This document shows, piece after piece, positions 20,368 to 31,668 of a stretch of DNA of 64,000 nucleotides. Where the stretch lies: NCBI GenBank assembly GCA_023055425.1, contig JALGPY010000009.1, forward strand, positions 32,407,275 to 32,471,274. The letters run 5' to 3'. The notes under the pieces were generated by a model that had not been told where the DNA came from, made no database searches, and saw nothing but the letters and a program-made list of their open reading frames with translations. How positions within the stretch are numbered: the first letter of the stretch is position 1; every line of letters begins with the position of its first letter. The DNA comes from Linanthus parryae (Eukaryota > Streptophyta > Magnoliopsida > Ericales > Polemoniaceae). The translations under genes were made by a program, and so were the position numbers.

Positions 20368-20993
20368 GTGCGTATAATACGTATATATTGCGTATTTTAC
20401 GCAAACAGGGGTACCGGGTGATCAAAAAAAGTAAAAGAAATTGCAATTTCCTTCTCTGTCTGCGTATAATACGCAGGAAGCTGCGTATTTTACGCAGACA
20501 GAGAGGGAAATTGAATTATTGATTTTTTTTTTCAAAAACTGATTTTTAGTGCTGGCTGCGTATAATACGCAGTATCCTGCGTAAAATACGCAGACAGCAC
20601 TGGAAAATATTTTTCAACTTTTTTTTTTTTAAAAAAAAATTATTTTTCAGAACTGTCTGCGTATAATACGCAGAAACCTGCGTAAAATACGCAGAAAGTT
20701 CTCAAAATAATTTTCAATTTTTCAAAAAAAAACAATTTTTGGTACTGTCTGCGTATAATACGCAGGAAGGCTGCGTAAAATACGCAGACAGCAGCAAAAA
20801 ATATTTTTCAATTTTTTTTTTTTTTTTTTTAGAAAAATACAGTTTATGCTGCTGGCTGCGTATAATACGCAGAAACCTGCGTAAAATACGCAGACAGCAG
20901 CTAAAATAATTTTTCAAAAAATTTCAAAAGTCAGTTTTTCTTTGCTGGCTGCGTATAATACGCAGAAAGCTGCGTAAAATACGCAGACAGCAG
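20368..20993. repeat. Array of seven nested palindromes in the Gypsy internal spacer
   Basis: Each unit is a pair: CTGCGTATAATACGCAG (itself palindromic), 4-6 bases, then CTGCGTAAAATACGCAG. Most pairs are bounded by GCTGTC/GGC on the left and GACAGC on the right, so the pair forms a longer hairpin. Units start near 20368 (degenerate), 20457, 20563, 20657, 20744, 20849 and 20943, spaced about 90-105 bases. AT-rich linkers with long A or T runs separate them. Confidence 0.93.
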
Positions 20994-21288
20994 AGAAAAT
21001 TTTTTTTTGTTTTTTTTTTTTTGAATTTTTTTTTTCACCTCGGTTATTTTGACTGTGGGTATAAGGGGGTAATTTTTCTCTCTCTCCTTTCTGTTTCTTT
21101 TCGTCTGCTTCTTCTGTATCTGCACATGCTGAATTTTCATTAAATACCCACTCATCTCACCTCTCTCAAAATTCAAAACTTAAAATAAAAGCTATATAAA
21201 TTAATTTAAACTTACTACGTTGGGTTGCCTCCCAACCAGCGCTTTGTAATTTACGGTCGACGGCCCGACCCAGTTACCTCAGGTTCGA
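20994..21288. other. Gypsy spacer just downstream of pol
   Basis: T-rich sequence lies between the pol stop and the palindrome array. There is no coding signal. Confidence 0.5.
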
Positions 21289-24200
21289 TCACGGGTCGTC
21301 GAAGTAGATTGGATCTACCTTGGCGACCTCGGCGTTCTCGAGATATGGCTTGATTCGGTTTCCGCTCACCCTGAAGCTTGAGTTGTCTTTTGGATTCTCT
21401 AGCTCAAATGCGCCCCATGCGAATATCTTCCTGATGATGAACGGTCCCGACCAACGAGATCTCAACTTTCCCGGAAAGAACCTCATTCTTGTGTTATAGA
21501 GAAGTACCTTGTCTCCTTCGTTGAACTGCTTTGGCGTGATACGCTGATCATGCCACTTCTTCGTCTTCTCTTTGTAAATTTTGGCGCTCTCAAATGCCGT
21601 CCTGCGGAACTCCTCTAATTCCAGCAGCGCCATCTTTCTCTTATCTCCAGCCAGACTCTCATCCATGTTGAGCAGTTTGATAGCCCAATAGGCCTTATGT
21701 TCCAGCTCAACCGGGAGGTGACACGCTTTCCCCAACACGAGCTGGTATGGTGACATTCCCAGCGTTGTTTTGAAAGCTGTCCTGTATGCCCATAACGCAT
21801 CATCCAGTCTTAGCGGCCAATCCTTCCGGCCCAGATTTACGGTTTTCTCGAGAATGCCCTTGATCTCTCGGTTTGACACCTCTGCGTGCCCGTTAGTCTG
21901 GGGGTGATAAGGCAGTGATACCTTATGGATAGATACCCCGTACTGCTTAAGTACCCTGGAAAACACTTTGTTGATAAAGTGTGACCCTTCATCGCTGATC
22001 ATTGCTCTGGGGGTCCCGAATCGTGTGAATATGTTGCATTTCAGAAAACGTTCAACTGTCGCTGCATCGTTTTTCTGACACGCTATCGCCTCGATCCACT
22101 TTGTAACATAGTCCACTGCCAGCAGTATGTACAGATTTCCCATAGAAGACGGGAATGGCCCCATGAAGTCAATCCCCCATACATCAAAGGGTTCAACGTC
22201 CTGCCAAATAGTCAAAGGCATCTCGTCCCTATGTGACGTACTCCCTGTCCTCTGGCATTTATCGCATCCCTGTACATAATCATGACAGTCCTTGAAAAGC
22301 GTTGGCCAAAAGAAACCTGACTGCAGTACCTTGTGTGCCGTGCGGGTCCCTCCGAATTGACCCCCACACTGAGCCGAGTGACAGTGCCTGATCACGTTCC
22401 AGGCCTCGTGGGTCGGAGCACACCTCCTCAGAATGTTGTCGGCTCCCTGTTTGAACAGATACGGGTCGTCCCAGAAATACTGCCGGCTCTCAGAAATAAA
22501 CCGTTTCTGCTGTGACGGGGTTAGGTCCTCGGGAAGCGTGCCACTCACCAGATAGTTGGCTATAGCATAGTACCACGGTCTCCCCAGTTTGACCGCCATG
22601 ATGTGCTCGTCCGGAAAGTTCTCCTGGATCGGTACCGGGTCCACATCAGCATTCTCAAGCCTGGACAGGTGGTCCGCTACGACGTTCTCGACTCCCTTCT
22701 TATCTTGGATTTCCACGTCAAATTCCTGCATCAGCAATACCCACCTCAGCAGTCTCGGCTTTGCGTCCTTCTTGTCCAGCAGATATTTCAGGGCACTATG
22801 GTCGGTAAAAACGATGACTTTTGACCCGACCAAGTACGGCCTGAATTTATCCAGGGCATATACCACAACAAGCAGCTCCTTCTCAGTAGTTCCATAGTTG
22901 ATCTGGGCATCGTTGAGTACCCGACTTGCATAATATATCACATGGCACACCTTGTCCTTCCGCTGCCCCAAAACTGCACCGACTGCATAGTCGCTTGCGT
23001 CACACATTAGCTCGAACGGAAGTGACCAGTCCGGTGTAGTGATAACCGGGGCTGTGGTCAGCTTCTCCTTCAAATGGTCAAAGGCCTGTTGACAAGCTGC
23101 ATTAAAGTCAAAAGGCACGTCTTTTCCAAGTAAAGCGCAGAGTGGCTTCGTGATCTTGGAAAAGTCTTTGATGAACCTCCGGTAAAATCCTGCATGTCCC
23201 AGAAAACTTTTGATCGCCTTTACGATTGTCGGATATGGGAGCTGTTTTATCACCTCGATCTTGGCCTTGTCCACCTCGAGTCCCTTGCTGGAAATTTTGT
23301 GACCCAGCACGATCCCCTCGGTGACCATAAAATGACACTTCTCCCAGTTCAGCACCAAATTTGCCTTCTTGCATCGGATCAGGACCTGTCCCAGGTGGTG
23401 CAGGCAGTCGTCAAAATTGTCCCCGAACAGTGAAAAATCGTCCATAAAGACCTCCAGATTTTTCTCGATCATGTCGGAGAATATCGCCATCATGCATCTT
23501 TGGAACGTGGCTGGAGCGTTACACAACCCGAATGGCATGCGCCGGAACGCAAACGTACCGTACGGGCAGGTAAACGTTGTCTTCTCCTGATCTTCCGGGG
23601 CTATGCAAATCTGGTTGTACCCGGAGTACCCGTCCAGAAAACAGTAATAGGCGTGATGAGCTAGCCTGTCCAACATCTGGTCCATGAATGGTAGCGGGAA
23701 GTGGTCTTTCAATGTTGCATCGTTTAGCCTCCGATAGTCCATACAGATCCGCCAGCCTGTAACCGTGCGCTGCGCAATCTGTTCCTGGTCCTCATTCTGC
23801 ACCACCGTAATACCCCCCTTTTTGGGCACGCACTGGACCGGGCTGATCCAAGTGCTGTCTGATATGGGGTATATGATTCCTGCTTCCAGCCACTTCATGA
23901 CCTCCTTGCGCACAACATCCTTCATGTTCGGGTTCAGTCTCCGCTGGGGCTGAATCACTGGTTTCTTGCCTTCTTCAATCCTGATCTTGTGCATGCAGTA
24001 GGAGGGGCTGATCCCCTTAATATCAGCAATCGTCCAGGCGATTGCTTCTTTATGCTCCCGCAATACTTCCAGCAGTTTCTCTTCCTGTTCCTGAGATAGA
24101 AGAGAAGAAACAATTACGGGCAGAGTATTATTATTACCAATGTACGCATACCTGAGATGATTCGGGAGCGGTTTAAGCTCGAGTGCAGGCGGCTCCTTGA

Positions 24201-25323
24201 GTGACGGAACCAGGATCATCTTCTGCCCGCCATCTTCGTCCCGGTGCAAAGTGGTCCAGTCCTCGGCTCTCATGGCCTGCTCGCACCGGGTCATCTCTTT
24301 CTCTTTTCCGTACATGCTATCAATTTCTTCCCATAACTGATCCATCTCCTCGTTTTCCCAGCCGTCATCAACTATGTCTATGGCGAAGATATCTTCGTGA
24401 TCATAATAATTTGGTAGTTGCAGATTTTTGAAAATATTAAATTTAACCTTGTCCTCGTTAATCTGCATGGTCAGTTCCCCGCTCTTGCAATTTATCATGG
24501 CTTCTCCAGTGGCCAAAAACGGCCTGCCCAGTATGAGCGGTACCTCCCCTGCCTCCATGTTCAGGATCACGAAATCTGCTGGAAAAATGAGCTCACCGAC
24601 CTTCACCAAAATATCCTCGATAACTCCATAAGCCTGTTTTACGGACCTGTCTGCCATCTGCAGCATGATTCTGGTGGGCCGGGGCTCCCCGACTTTCAAA
24701 CTCTTGAAAATTGTCAATGGCATCAGGTTGATGCTGGCCCCTAAGTCACACAGAGCCTTTCCTGTGTAAGCGTTACCTAGGGTGACCGGTATAACGAAAC
24801 TGCCAGGATCTTTTCTCTTCCTCGGTAGCCCATTCTTCACACAGTTGCTCACTTCTGCCGTCAGGTTTATAGTCTCGAAATCGCTCATTCGCCTCCTCCC
24901 ATACAAGATGTCCTTGAGGAATTTGGCGTAAGTGGGCATCTTAGCCAAAGCCTCGGCAAAAGGTATGTTAATCTGCAGCTGCTTGAACATCTCGAGAAAC
25001 CTGGCGTAGTCCTTGCTATCGTCCCTCTTTCGTGTCTTCAAGGGGTATGGTACCTCCTTGGAGACAGGTACCGTTTCTGCATCTGTCTCATTCTGCACTG
25101 CATCCTGCTCAACCGAGCCCTTCGGCTGGGGGCGGTCGACTGAGCTGTTATCCTGGCTAGACAGTTTGCGTTCTACTTCTTTCGACTTTTCTGCGCGTGC
25201 GTGGCTAGGATACGGTGGATCCTGTAGTGCTACTCCACTCCGAGTGGTGATAGCATTGATCTGAGCACGTGGATTATTCACTGTATTCGAGGGCAAGTTT
25301 CCTGGCTGTCTCTCCGTTAGCTG
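21289..25323 (-). CDS. pol: Gypsy Pol: protease, RT, RNase H, integrase
   Basis: This is one open stretch of about 1335 codons following the TAG that closes gag, in the same frame. In order it has the gag-pol junction AITTRSG, an aspartic protease with [10 protein letters not shown] (Athila-type DLGA), an RT with FMDDFSLFG near residue 615, RNase H with [14 protein letters not shown] near 765, and an integrase. The integrase has a zinc region ([13 protein letters not shown]...CDKCQR, near 975) and core motifs [18 protein letters not shown] and a Glu in the [11 protein letters not shown] block. A chromodomain is absent, as expected for Athila. All catalytic residues I can check are present, so the enzymes look functional. 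Expression would need readthrough of the preceding TAG. Confidence 0.93.
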   Translation of the reverse strand, partial: QLTERQPGNLPSNTVNNPRAQINAITTRSGVALQDPPYPSHARAEKSKEVERKLSSQDNSSVDRPQPKGSVEQDAVQNETDAETVPVSKEVPYPLKTRKRDDSKDYARFLEMFKQLQINIPFAEALAKMPTYAKFLKDILYGRRRMSDFETINLTAEVSNCVKNGLPRKRKDPGSFVIPVTLGNAYTGKALCDLGASINLMPLTIFKSLKVGEPRPTRIMLQMADRSVKQAYGVIEDILVKVGELIFPADFVILNMEAGEVPLILGRPFLATGEAMINCKSGELTMQINEDKVKFNIFKNLQLPNYYDHEDIFAIDIVDDGWENEEMDQLWEEIDSMYGKEKEMTRCEQAMRAEDWTTLHRDEDGGQKMILVPSLKEPPALELKPLPNHLRYAYIGNNNTLPVIVSSLLSQEQEEKLLEVLREHKEAIAWTIADIKGISPSYCMHKIRIEEGKKPVIQPQRRLNPNMKDVVRKEVMKWLEAGIIYPISDSTWISPVQCVPKKGGITVVQNEDQEQIAQRTVTGWRICMDYRRLNDATLKDHFPLPFMDQMLDRLAHHAYYCFLDGYSGYNQICIAPEDQEKTTFTCPYGTFAFRRMPFGLCNAPATFQRCMMAIFSDMIEKNLEVFMDDFSLFGDNFDDCLHHLGQVLIRCKKANLVLNWEKCHFMVTEGIVLGHKISSKGLEVDKAKIEVIKQLPYPTIVKAIKSFLGHAGFYRRFIKDFSKITKPLCALLGKDVPFDFNAACQQAFDHLKEKLTTAPVITTPDWSLPFELMCDASDYAVGAVLGQRKDKVCHVIYYASRVLNDAQINYGTTEKELLVVVYALDKFRPYLVGSKVIVFTDHSALKYLLDKKDAKPRLLRWVLLMQEFDVEIQDKKGVENVVADHLSRLENADVDPVPIQENFPDEHIMAVKLGRPWYYAIANYLVSGTLPEDLTPSQQKRFISESRQYFWDDPYLFKQGADNILRRCAPTHEAWNVIRHCHSAQCGGQFGGTRTAHKVLQSGFFWPTLFKDCHDYVQGCDKCQRTGSTSHRDEMPLTIWQDVEPFDVWGIDFMGPFPSSMGNLYILLAVDYVTKWIEAIACQKNDAATVERFLKCNIFTRFGTPRAMISDEGSHFINKVFSRVLKQYGVSIHKVSLPYHPQTNGHAEVSNREIKGILEKTVNLGRKDWPLRLDDALWAYRTAFKTTLGMSPYQLVLGKACHLPVELEHKAYWAIKLLNMDESLAGDKRKMALLELEEFRRTAFESAKIYKEKTKKWHDQRITPKQFNEGDKVLLYNTRMRFFPGKLRSRWSGPFIIRKIFAWGAFELENPKDNSSFRVSGNRIKPYLENAEVAKVDPIYFDDP

Positions 25324-26700
25324 CTATGCTAACTGCCCCACTTGTACCTCCAAAGCACGCAGTGACGTTTTGGTCGTCTGCATGTTGGCTGTCAGGGCGT
25401 CCATGTGCTTGAATCGGGACTCCATGGTCTGGAACATGGACTTGATCTCTTTCATCTGGGCGTCGTACTGCTGCGCAGATGGGACTGACTGAGCCTGCTG
25501 GGCCGGGACAGCCTGCAGGGCTGGTGGCCTGTGCTGGAATCCCGGTGCGTAAACTGCTGCGTTCGGGTTTCCGTACCGAAACCCGGGATGGTCTCTCGTA
25601 CCCGGTCGGTACCGGCTCGGGTCCCACTGCTGCTGTACGTAATTGGTGTCTTCGGTCCTTAGCTCCTCAATGGCTGTGTCCAGATCAGGTTCTTCGACTG
25701 CTGCAACAGTCTTCTTATCCGAGTAGACTTTCTTGACCAAGTCGTGAACGATCTTGGCCAGGTTGTCTATCCGGTCATCCTCTGCGGGTTCGGCTCTAGC
25801 CGCCATCCTTCGATCGTCAAACATTCGGGTGTCCTGCTTGGCCAACTGCTTCATCAGGTCATACGCACCTTCTTTGTCCACGTGATACAGGAAGTTTCCC
25901 CCGGCCTCTCTGTCAATCCTGTCGGCGTTCTCCCTGTCTAGGGCATGGTAGAAAACCTGCAGAATTTTCGCGTCTCCAAAGCCGTGGTTCGGGCACCGTT
26001 TGACCAATCTCATGAGCCTATCCCATGCGTCCACCACCGTCTCCCCCATCTTCTGCCTGAATGACAGAATCTCGCTCTGTAACTGTATGACTCGGGAGGC
26101 GGGATAGAACTTTGCCAGAAAATCCGCGACACACTCCTCCCATGTGGTGATGGATCGGGGTGGTCGGGATTCGAGCCAGTCTTTGGCTGCTCAGTAAAGA
26201 CAGTATGGAAATAAGATCAGCATGAGTGCCTCTGCTTCTACCCCCTTGTATCTGACCTTGTTGCAGTAATCTTCGAATTTCCCGATAAAATCGTTCGGGT
26301 CTTCGTCGGCCCTGCCATGAAACGGGCAGAGAGTTTGTACCGTCTGGATGGTGGAGGGTTTGATGTCGAAGTGTTCTGCGGTGATCTCGGGCACCACAAT
26401 AGCTCGCTCATGCCCCCCGGTGGGGACTTCGAAATTCTCCACCAATGCCTTCCCATACCGGTTATATGTTCTCTGGTTGCTTCGGGCAGCAAGTCCCGCT
26501 GTGACAAGTTCCTCAATGTACCGAGCCATCTGGGCTGGGGTACGTGTCTCTCGTTCCTGTCCACCAGCTTCGGTGTTCTCGGGCGTATCTCTCTGGTTGG
26601 TTGCCATCCTGCTTTCTCGGTTTCTGCGGTTCTGTTCGGTATACAGTTTTTCCGGATTGTCGAGTGGTGTTACCAAACTGCGAGGCAATCTGGGCATCAA
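25324..26700 (-). pseudogene. gag: Gypsy Gag, one in-frame TGA
   Basis: The N-terminal half (26191-26700) and C-terminal half (to 25324) share one frame, broken by TGA at 26191-26193. The retrotransposon gag core is visible: FHGRADEDPNDFIGKFEDYC before the stop, and AAKDWLESRP, ITTWEECVADFLAKFYP and SFRQKMGETVVDAWDRL after it. A C-terminal coiled-coil-like stretch ends VQVGQLA at TAG 25324-25326, directly in frame with pol. No CCHC knuckle is evident. In Athila elements gag and pol usually form one continuous ORF, so both stops are probably point mutations. Confidence 0.85.
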
Positions 26701-26816
26701 CTGAACAGTCCTGAAAAACGCAGATTCAAAAATCAGTGAGATATAAGAAAAATAACGAAACTGAAAAATAAAAACTCCGAAAACTAATTCTGATAACTAA
26801 ATTAACCCTAAAAAGT

Positions 26817-26833
26817 CCCCGGCAACGGCGCCA
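26817..26833 (-). other. Gypsy primer-binding site (tRNA-Asp)
   Basis: The plus strand reads CCCCGGCAACGGCGCCA, identical to the 3' end of plant tRNA-Asp(GUC) including CCA. The minus strand therefore pairs with that tRNA. It lies 6 bases from the 5' LTR. Confidence 0.9.
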
Positions 26834-26839
26834 AAAACT

Positions 26840-28474
26840 TGATGCGTAAACTAACGTGCTGTTCGCAAGTATACGAATCTTGTAATACCGGGCGTAATTA
26901 AGCTCGGGTGATCGTTCCCACGAGGAATATTTCGGGTTTTTTCGAGAAATAAGTTTTAACTTCCAGAGTATAAAAGGAGGAGTAGTTTGTGATCGTGATT
27001 AACTATAAACTAAAAATGAGCAAAATAAAACGCAAATATTTTTTGTGACGTTTTCTGAAAATCGTGAAAGTTGTAAATCTAGGGTTTGGAATACTAGGTC
27101 CAGGATCCCCTAGGGTTTCTTCAGAATTATGTTCTTCGGTTTGATATGAAAACACTCAGCAGTTTTAATTATCCGTGCCACGTACCGATTGTGCAGTAAC
27201 CTTTCAGATTCCACACGCTGTCACGATCCTGCAGACTTTCGAGTTCCTGTTAAGCTGCCTAAGTCTGCAGTCTCGTTCTAAGTCTGCTAGGGTTTCTAAC
27301 CTGTCCTGATGGCCCGGGTCAGATTCTCTAACAGTTGGTCTATACGTTTTGGCTAGCCCTATCTCCCTTTCTCTGGTCGGTCTATCAGGGTAAGGTACTA
27401 AATCCTGTCTTTTCTTCCTAACCCTAACCTGACGTTTTCACCTACAGGCTCGGGTCTATAGCAATTCTTGTTCGCGACTCCGATCATGCATAAAAAGATA
27501 TAATCAAAGACAGAATAACTGATAATACTACTGAATTAAGATAACGTAATCATGAATTCATACTCAAACTGCAGAAATAATGTCTGAAAACGAAACCCTA
27601 GGTTCACCGAGAACCTAGGTAAAAGGTTTAGCTACTAAACGACATAACTAATTAACAAAGTTTCTGAATTTAAAAGAGAGATTAAGATCAAACTAAGTCT
27701 TCGGATCTGGATGAGTGCTTCAGTGCTCTCCCGGGATGCTCAGACTTGTCCTTGGATGAATTGTCTTGTGTGTTGTGTCTTCAAAACGAGTCTGGACGAG
27801 TCTTTTTATAGTGCTGGCGAAGTTTCTGGAACTTGTCATTATTTACGAAACTGCCACTGCCCGAAACCACCTTAGTTTTTGTGCTGTCTGCGTATAATAC
27901 GCAGCCTGCTGCGTATAATACGCATACAGGGTCTTCTCCTGTGCTGTTTTCTTCACTTTGTGCTTGCTGTCTGCGTATAATACGCAGGCCCTGCGTATAA
28001 TACGCAGACAGGGACCTTCCTGTGCCTCCATCTTCTTCTTTCTGCGTATTTTCTGCGTATTTTCTCCCCCTGGCTGCGTATAATACGCAGGGGGCTGCGT
28101 ATATTACGCAGACAGGGGAGAAAACTGTCCAAAATCACCTCTCCCTCCTTGCTGCCTGCGTATTTTACGCAGGGTCTGCGTATTATATGCAGACAGCAAG
28201 GCAGGATGCTCTTTTCTGCCTCTGTTTGCCTCCTGCTGCATTCCCGATCCATTCCTGCTGCATTCCCGGGCCCTGTTCCTGCATAGACAACATGAACACA
28301 CCCGCGATCATATCCAATAAAAGTACGGAAAATGCAGAAATTTACAAAGAGAAAATAATTGTCTCGTTCCTAAAACCGAGGCTTTCCGAGGGTGAAAATT
28401 GGCTAAAACGTGAGCTTTCCGGCACAAATGCACAAAAACCGAGCTATAAGATAACCCGTATTTGGGCGTTATCA
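26840..28474 (-). repeat. Gypsy 5' LTR (1635 bp)
   Basis: It starts TGATGCGT and ends GTTATCA on the plus strand and pairs base for base in length with 14540-16174. The duplication CAAAC follows. It carries the promoter of the element. Confidence 0.95.
27884..28197. repeat. Nested-palindrome cluster in the Gypsy 5' LTR
   Basis: This is the same four-unit cluster as in the other LTR, at an offset of exactly 12300. A few units carry single substitutions here (for example ACGCATACAG). It lies roughly 280-590 bases from the 5' edge of the LTR, a plausible U3 location. Confidence 0.9.
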
Positions 28475-30190
28475 CAAACCAAAAAACCATTTTCAACTTC
28501 TTGGATGAAAGATGACCCAACCCTTTTTGCCAAATATCTGCATTGTCAACAATGTGACTAACTGCCAAGCTCATTGTGTTTGAAGGCTGGAAGAAAAAAG
28601 TACATCTCTCTCTTATCCCTGTACCAATCACATCACCAGAAGCAATCTTGAAATGTCATTCATCACCATCACAGTGAAAGACACAATTCAATTGTTTGGT
28701 TATCTGAGATACTGATATAAGATTGAATTGGAACTCTGGCACATAATCACATTCTATAGAAGAATAGTGGAATTCAATCTTACCTCACCCATATGAGTGA
28801 AAACAGTGGTCTTTCCATTAGGAAGATGCACATACGTGTGATGAATTGGTCTGGCATTAATGAAAAACTCCAAATTTGAACACATGTGGTCTGTAGTACC
28901 ACTATCTACAATCCAATTCTCGCTATAACACTGCATTGACTCCACACCATACTGAAAAGAATAAGTAATCACAACTCCACCCATGAAGTGATGACAGCTA
29001 TAAATTGAACTAGCTGAGCTAGATGGTGATTGAAGTGGAGAGTCTTGATAGCCTATATCTCCATAACTAGGTGCAGAAACCTTCAAATCAGATGAACTTG
29101 ATAGATGACTGTCAGATAATTGACTATTCAAAACAGTGACCAAATGTTGAGCTTGTCCAGCAGTGATTGTGACATTAGCTGAATTAGAAGATGAATCTGA
29201 AACTAAAGCTTTAGCTGCAACACTGTTGACCCTAGGCTTGTTGTTGGTAAACTTGAAATTGGGGGCGGGGGGGGGGGGGGGACCATGTAACCTGTAGCAC
29301 TTTCCTTTGATGTGTCCTTCATGACCACAATGATGACAACCTATTGGTTTACCACCACCCCTGCCAAAACTTGAAACATGTGGTGAAGGATTTGACACAT
29401 TCTTGGAAACAGTGTTGTAGTTATTTGCACCACCATACTTAGGAACATATGTGTTACCTGAACCATTCACATTCATCTCAAAACTGTGTGATTGAACAAG
29501 ATTACACTGCAATTCTATTTGCTTCTCTTGCTGCACCACCTTAGCAAACACTGCATTCAAAGGAGGAACTGGATCTGAGATAAAAAGTTTATCCCTCACT
29601 GATACATATTGATTATTAAGTCCCATTAAGAACTGAATAAACCTATCCAACTCATGTGATTGTCTCCATCTATTGACAACACCACATTGACACTGAGATA
29701 AAGCTCCACAATCACAGTTAAGCAATGCACAAACCTTTCAATTTAGTAAAGTAAAGAGTGACAGACATGTTCTCTTGCTTCAAATTGATGATTAATTATG
29801 TCAATTGAAAGATCCTTGGGAAATTTCCCTGAGAAAAACTTTCAATAAGATCCAACCAAACTTCTCTAGATGTAGATCTACACACCACGCTACTCACTAT
29901 TTCCTTGGAAACAGAATTCAACAACCAAGACATCACCATACAATCACACCTTCTCCAAATAGAGTAAACATTAGATTCAACATCCGGTATCGAAATAGTT
30001 CCATCCACAAAATCGAGCTTATTCTTAGCTCTCAGACCAACAACAATTTATCTATGCCAAGTTTAGAAATTACTACTATCCAACTTCTGAGAAACCAAAA
30101 CAACTCCTGGATTATCTGAATTGTGCAAAAATAAGGTGAAGAACTACCATTACCTCGCAAAGCACCGGTAACTCGTTGATTTTCCATCGC
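28475..30190 (-). pseudogene. Copia-3 gag and protease
   Basis: The gag N-terminus starts near MENQRVTGALRGNG (30189) and continues in shifted frames with SIWRRCDCMVMSWLLNSV and STSREVWLDLIESF (29796-30008). The main piece (28754-29725) has the CCHC knuckle CHHCGHEGHIKGKC and the protease signature WIVDSGTTDHMC. The GAG-pre-integrase block (WQKGLGHLSSKKL, about 28500) is cut by the Gypsy element. A G-rich homopolymer at 29265-29281 encodes prolines after the knuckle. Several frameshifts disable it. Confidence 0.85.
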
Positions 30191-30312
30191 AAAGTGAATT
30201 TGAATATGATTCAACACAAACTCAGATTTGAAAACGAAAATGGATCTGAAACCTTCAAATCCTCAAAACGGCCAGACGAAGCTTCAATAATTAACATCCT
30301 TCTTCTGAACCT

Positions 30313-30325
30313 GGCTCTGATACCA
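30313..30325 (-). other. Copia-3 primer-binding site (tRNA-iMet)
   Basis: The minus strand reads TGGTATCAGAGCC with no spacer after the LTR end CAATA. This supports placing the LTR boundary at 30326. Confidence 0.9.
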
Positions 30326-30752
30326 TATTGAAAAAGCTTGAGCCAAGATCTACAAATGAAAACTGAGAACGAACGAGAGAGAGAACGAAGTTTTCATAAC
30401 AACTCAAATTGATTAACACCAAAATGAACTCTCTGAGTTTGAATCAGAGCTGAGTTCTTCTATTAAGAGAGAAGGAAAACAAACCCTAACGGAACTTTAG
30501 GTAACAACCAATTATTACAAGCCACGTAGGCCAACGTCATAACGGTTAAAAGCGGCTAAAATAAAAGACGAGAACAACATTGTTCTAATAACATATAAGA
30601 TATGATAAATTGCAGAACGCCCCCTTGACCACGAACGGCTGAGATTAGAAAATCCAAGATGATCGAACGGCTGCTGCTGCATACCAGTTCATGTCATCAA
30701 TTTGGACTCCATTTCAGTTTAGTCCATGGCTGAGAAAATAAGATCTCTAATA
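30326..30752 (-). repeat. Copia-3 5' LTR (427 bp)
   Basis: It begins TATTGAAAAAGC and ends TAATA on the plus strand and pairs with 11459-11854. It is about 30 bases longer because of an indel near 30490. Confidence 0.88.
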
Positions 30753-31387
30753 AGCATTAAACCACGAACCTTACGATATCATATATATGTGATATATCAC
30801 CGGTGACCTTATATAATAATAACAGATGCACCCCGACATAGAAAATTGGGACTTTATGAACCCCAGAATCGAATCCAGACAGACAATTGTTGATGAGTTA
30901 ATAGAGTACCTTTTGTGGATCTCCTTGGACTGATTTCCGGGTCGGCTGTTCCTCAGAGGGTGTGAGAGAGTTTGTCATAACCGTCGAATAGATCGACGAG
31001 AACTCCCCGGTTGATTTGCAGCAATCGGGGAGTTCAATGCTTCTGAAACCCTTGGGGCGATTTGCAGCGATGCCGGAGTTTCAGTGAGCATAGGCACCGA
31101 GCAACCCCTACTGGAATTGAAGCAATTTGGAAATTCAAAGCACTGATGCAGCGAAGAGGGAGAAATCATATTTGCGGGCAACAGAGACACATTCAGTCGA
31201 ACTTCGTGATTTTTGAAAAGTAAATGGTCGCGTTGTTTCAGTTCGTTGGATTCCAGGTCTTGGTTTTTTATTGGAAATATGTCGTTTAACAGGGGTAAAG
31301 CTAATGTTTAAACACCAAAACTGTAAAACATCCTCTCACTTTTAGAGAGTAGTATAGATTAACAAATTATTTTTAAGGATCTTTATT
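30753..31387. other. Host-like segment with a possible small exon
   Basis: This segment is less repetitive and more GC-balanced than its surroundings. On the minus strand an ATG at 30976-30978 opens 23 codons (MTNSLTPSEEQPTRKSVQGD...) that run straight into a splice donor, CAAAAG|GTACTC, at 30909/30910, compatible with a first coding exon. Nothing downstream confirms it because Copia-3 is inserted about 150 bases further on. Confidence 0.25.
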
Positions 31388-31668
31388 CAAGTAACTTGAT
31401 TCCCACATTTCATCCACGGAGTTTCACAATCAGACAGCTCTTGAAATGTTTGGTGACCAGTCCTGGCAGTTCTGCTGATGTTTTAATCTTCAGATTCAGA
31501 GGGTTGATGGCTTTATGTTCTCGAATACACTGTATATTAGGATTGTTTGGAGCGAATGAACAATGCAACGAAATGTGAAAAGAGAAAATAAGCACAAACA
31601 CAAGAACGCGACGATTTTACATGGTTCATCAAATTGGCTACGTCCACGGTCCATACTCACTTAACTGT
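31388..31668. repeat. 285-bp repeat, copy A
   Basis: It runs from CAAGTAACTTGATTCCCAC to CTTAACTGT and is repeated, diverged, at 33707-33993 in the same orientation. It contains GATTTTACATGGTTCATCAA, a motif common near the ends of plant copia LTRs. It is possibly half of an older LTR pair or a solo LTR. Confidence 0.7.

Larger units (their letters stand above)
14540..28474 (-). mobile_element. Athila-like Ty3/gypsy retrotransposon, nearly intact, 13.9 kb
   Basis: Two 1635-bp LTRs (14540-16174 and 26840-28474) differ at about 20 positions by eye and are flanked by a perfect 5-bp duplication CAAAC (14535-14539, 28475-28479). The minus-strand order is 5' LTR, tRNA-Asp primer site, gag-pol in one frame, a palindrome-rich spacer, an envelope-position ORF, spacer, purine tract, 3' LTR. 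The DLGA protease signature, the NAITTRSG junction, the large size and the third ORF point to the Athila/Tat branch. Only two stops interrupt gag-pol and two interrupt the third ORF. It inserted into Copia-3 between its protease and integrase regions. Confidence 0.95.
11459..30752 (-). mobile_element. Copia-3: Ty1/copia element split by a Gypsy insertion
   Basis: LTR copies at 11459-11854 and 30326-30752 bracket a copia pol in two pieces: 11855-14539 and 28475-30312. The missing middle is the Gypsy element at 14540-28474. Without it Copia-3 is about 5.4 kb. The primer site for initiator tRNA-Met abuts the right LTR. The LTR ends on either strand read TATT..AATA, so the termini are TA..TA. Flanking bases AGCTT (11454-11458) and AGCAT (30753-30757) look like a 5-bp target duplication with one mutation. 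The coding parts have several frameshifts. It resembles Copia-1 in protein and termini. Confidence 0.9.

Noticed and set aside
20368..20993. CRISPR-like array of regularly spaced palindromic repeats
   Set aside because: The repeats are 17-base palindromes in nested pairs, the linkers are low-complexity A/T runs rather than unique spacers, no cas genes are present, and the host is a plant.
26817..26833. tRNA-Asp gene
   Set aside because: Only the last 17 bases of tRNA-Asp match, and they sit next to an LTR. It is a primer-binding site, not a tRNA gene.
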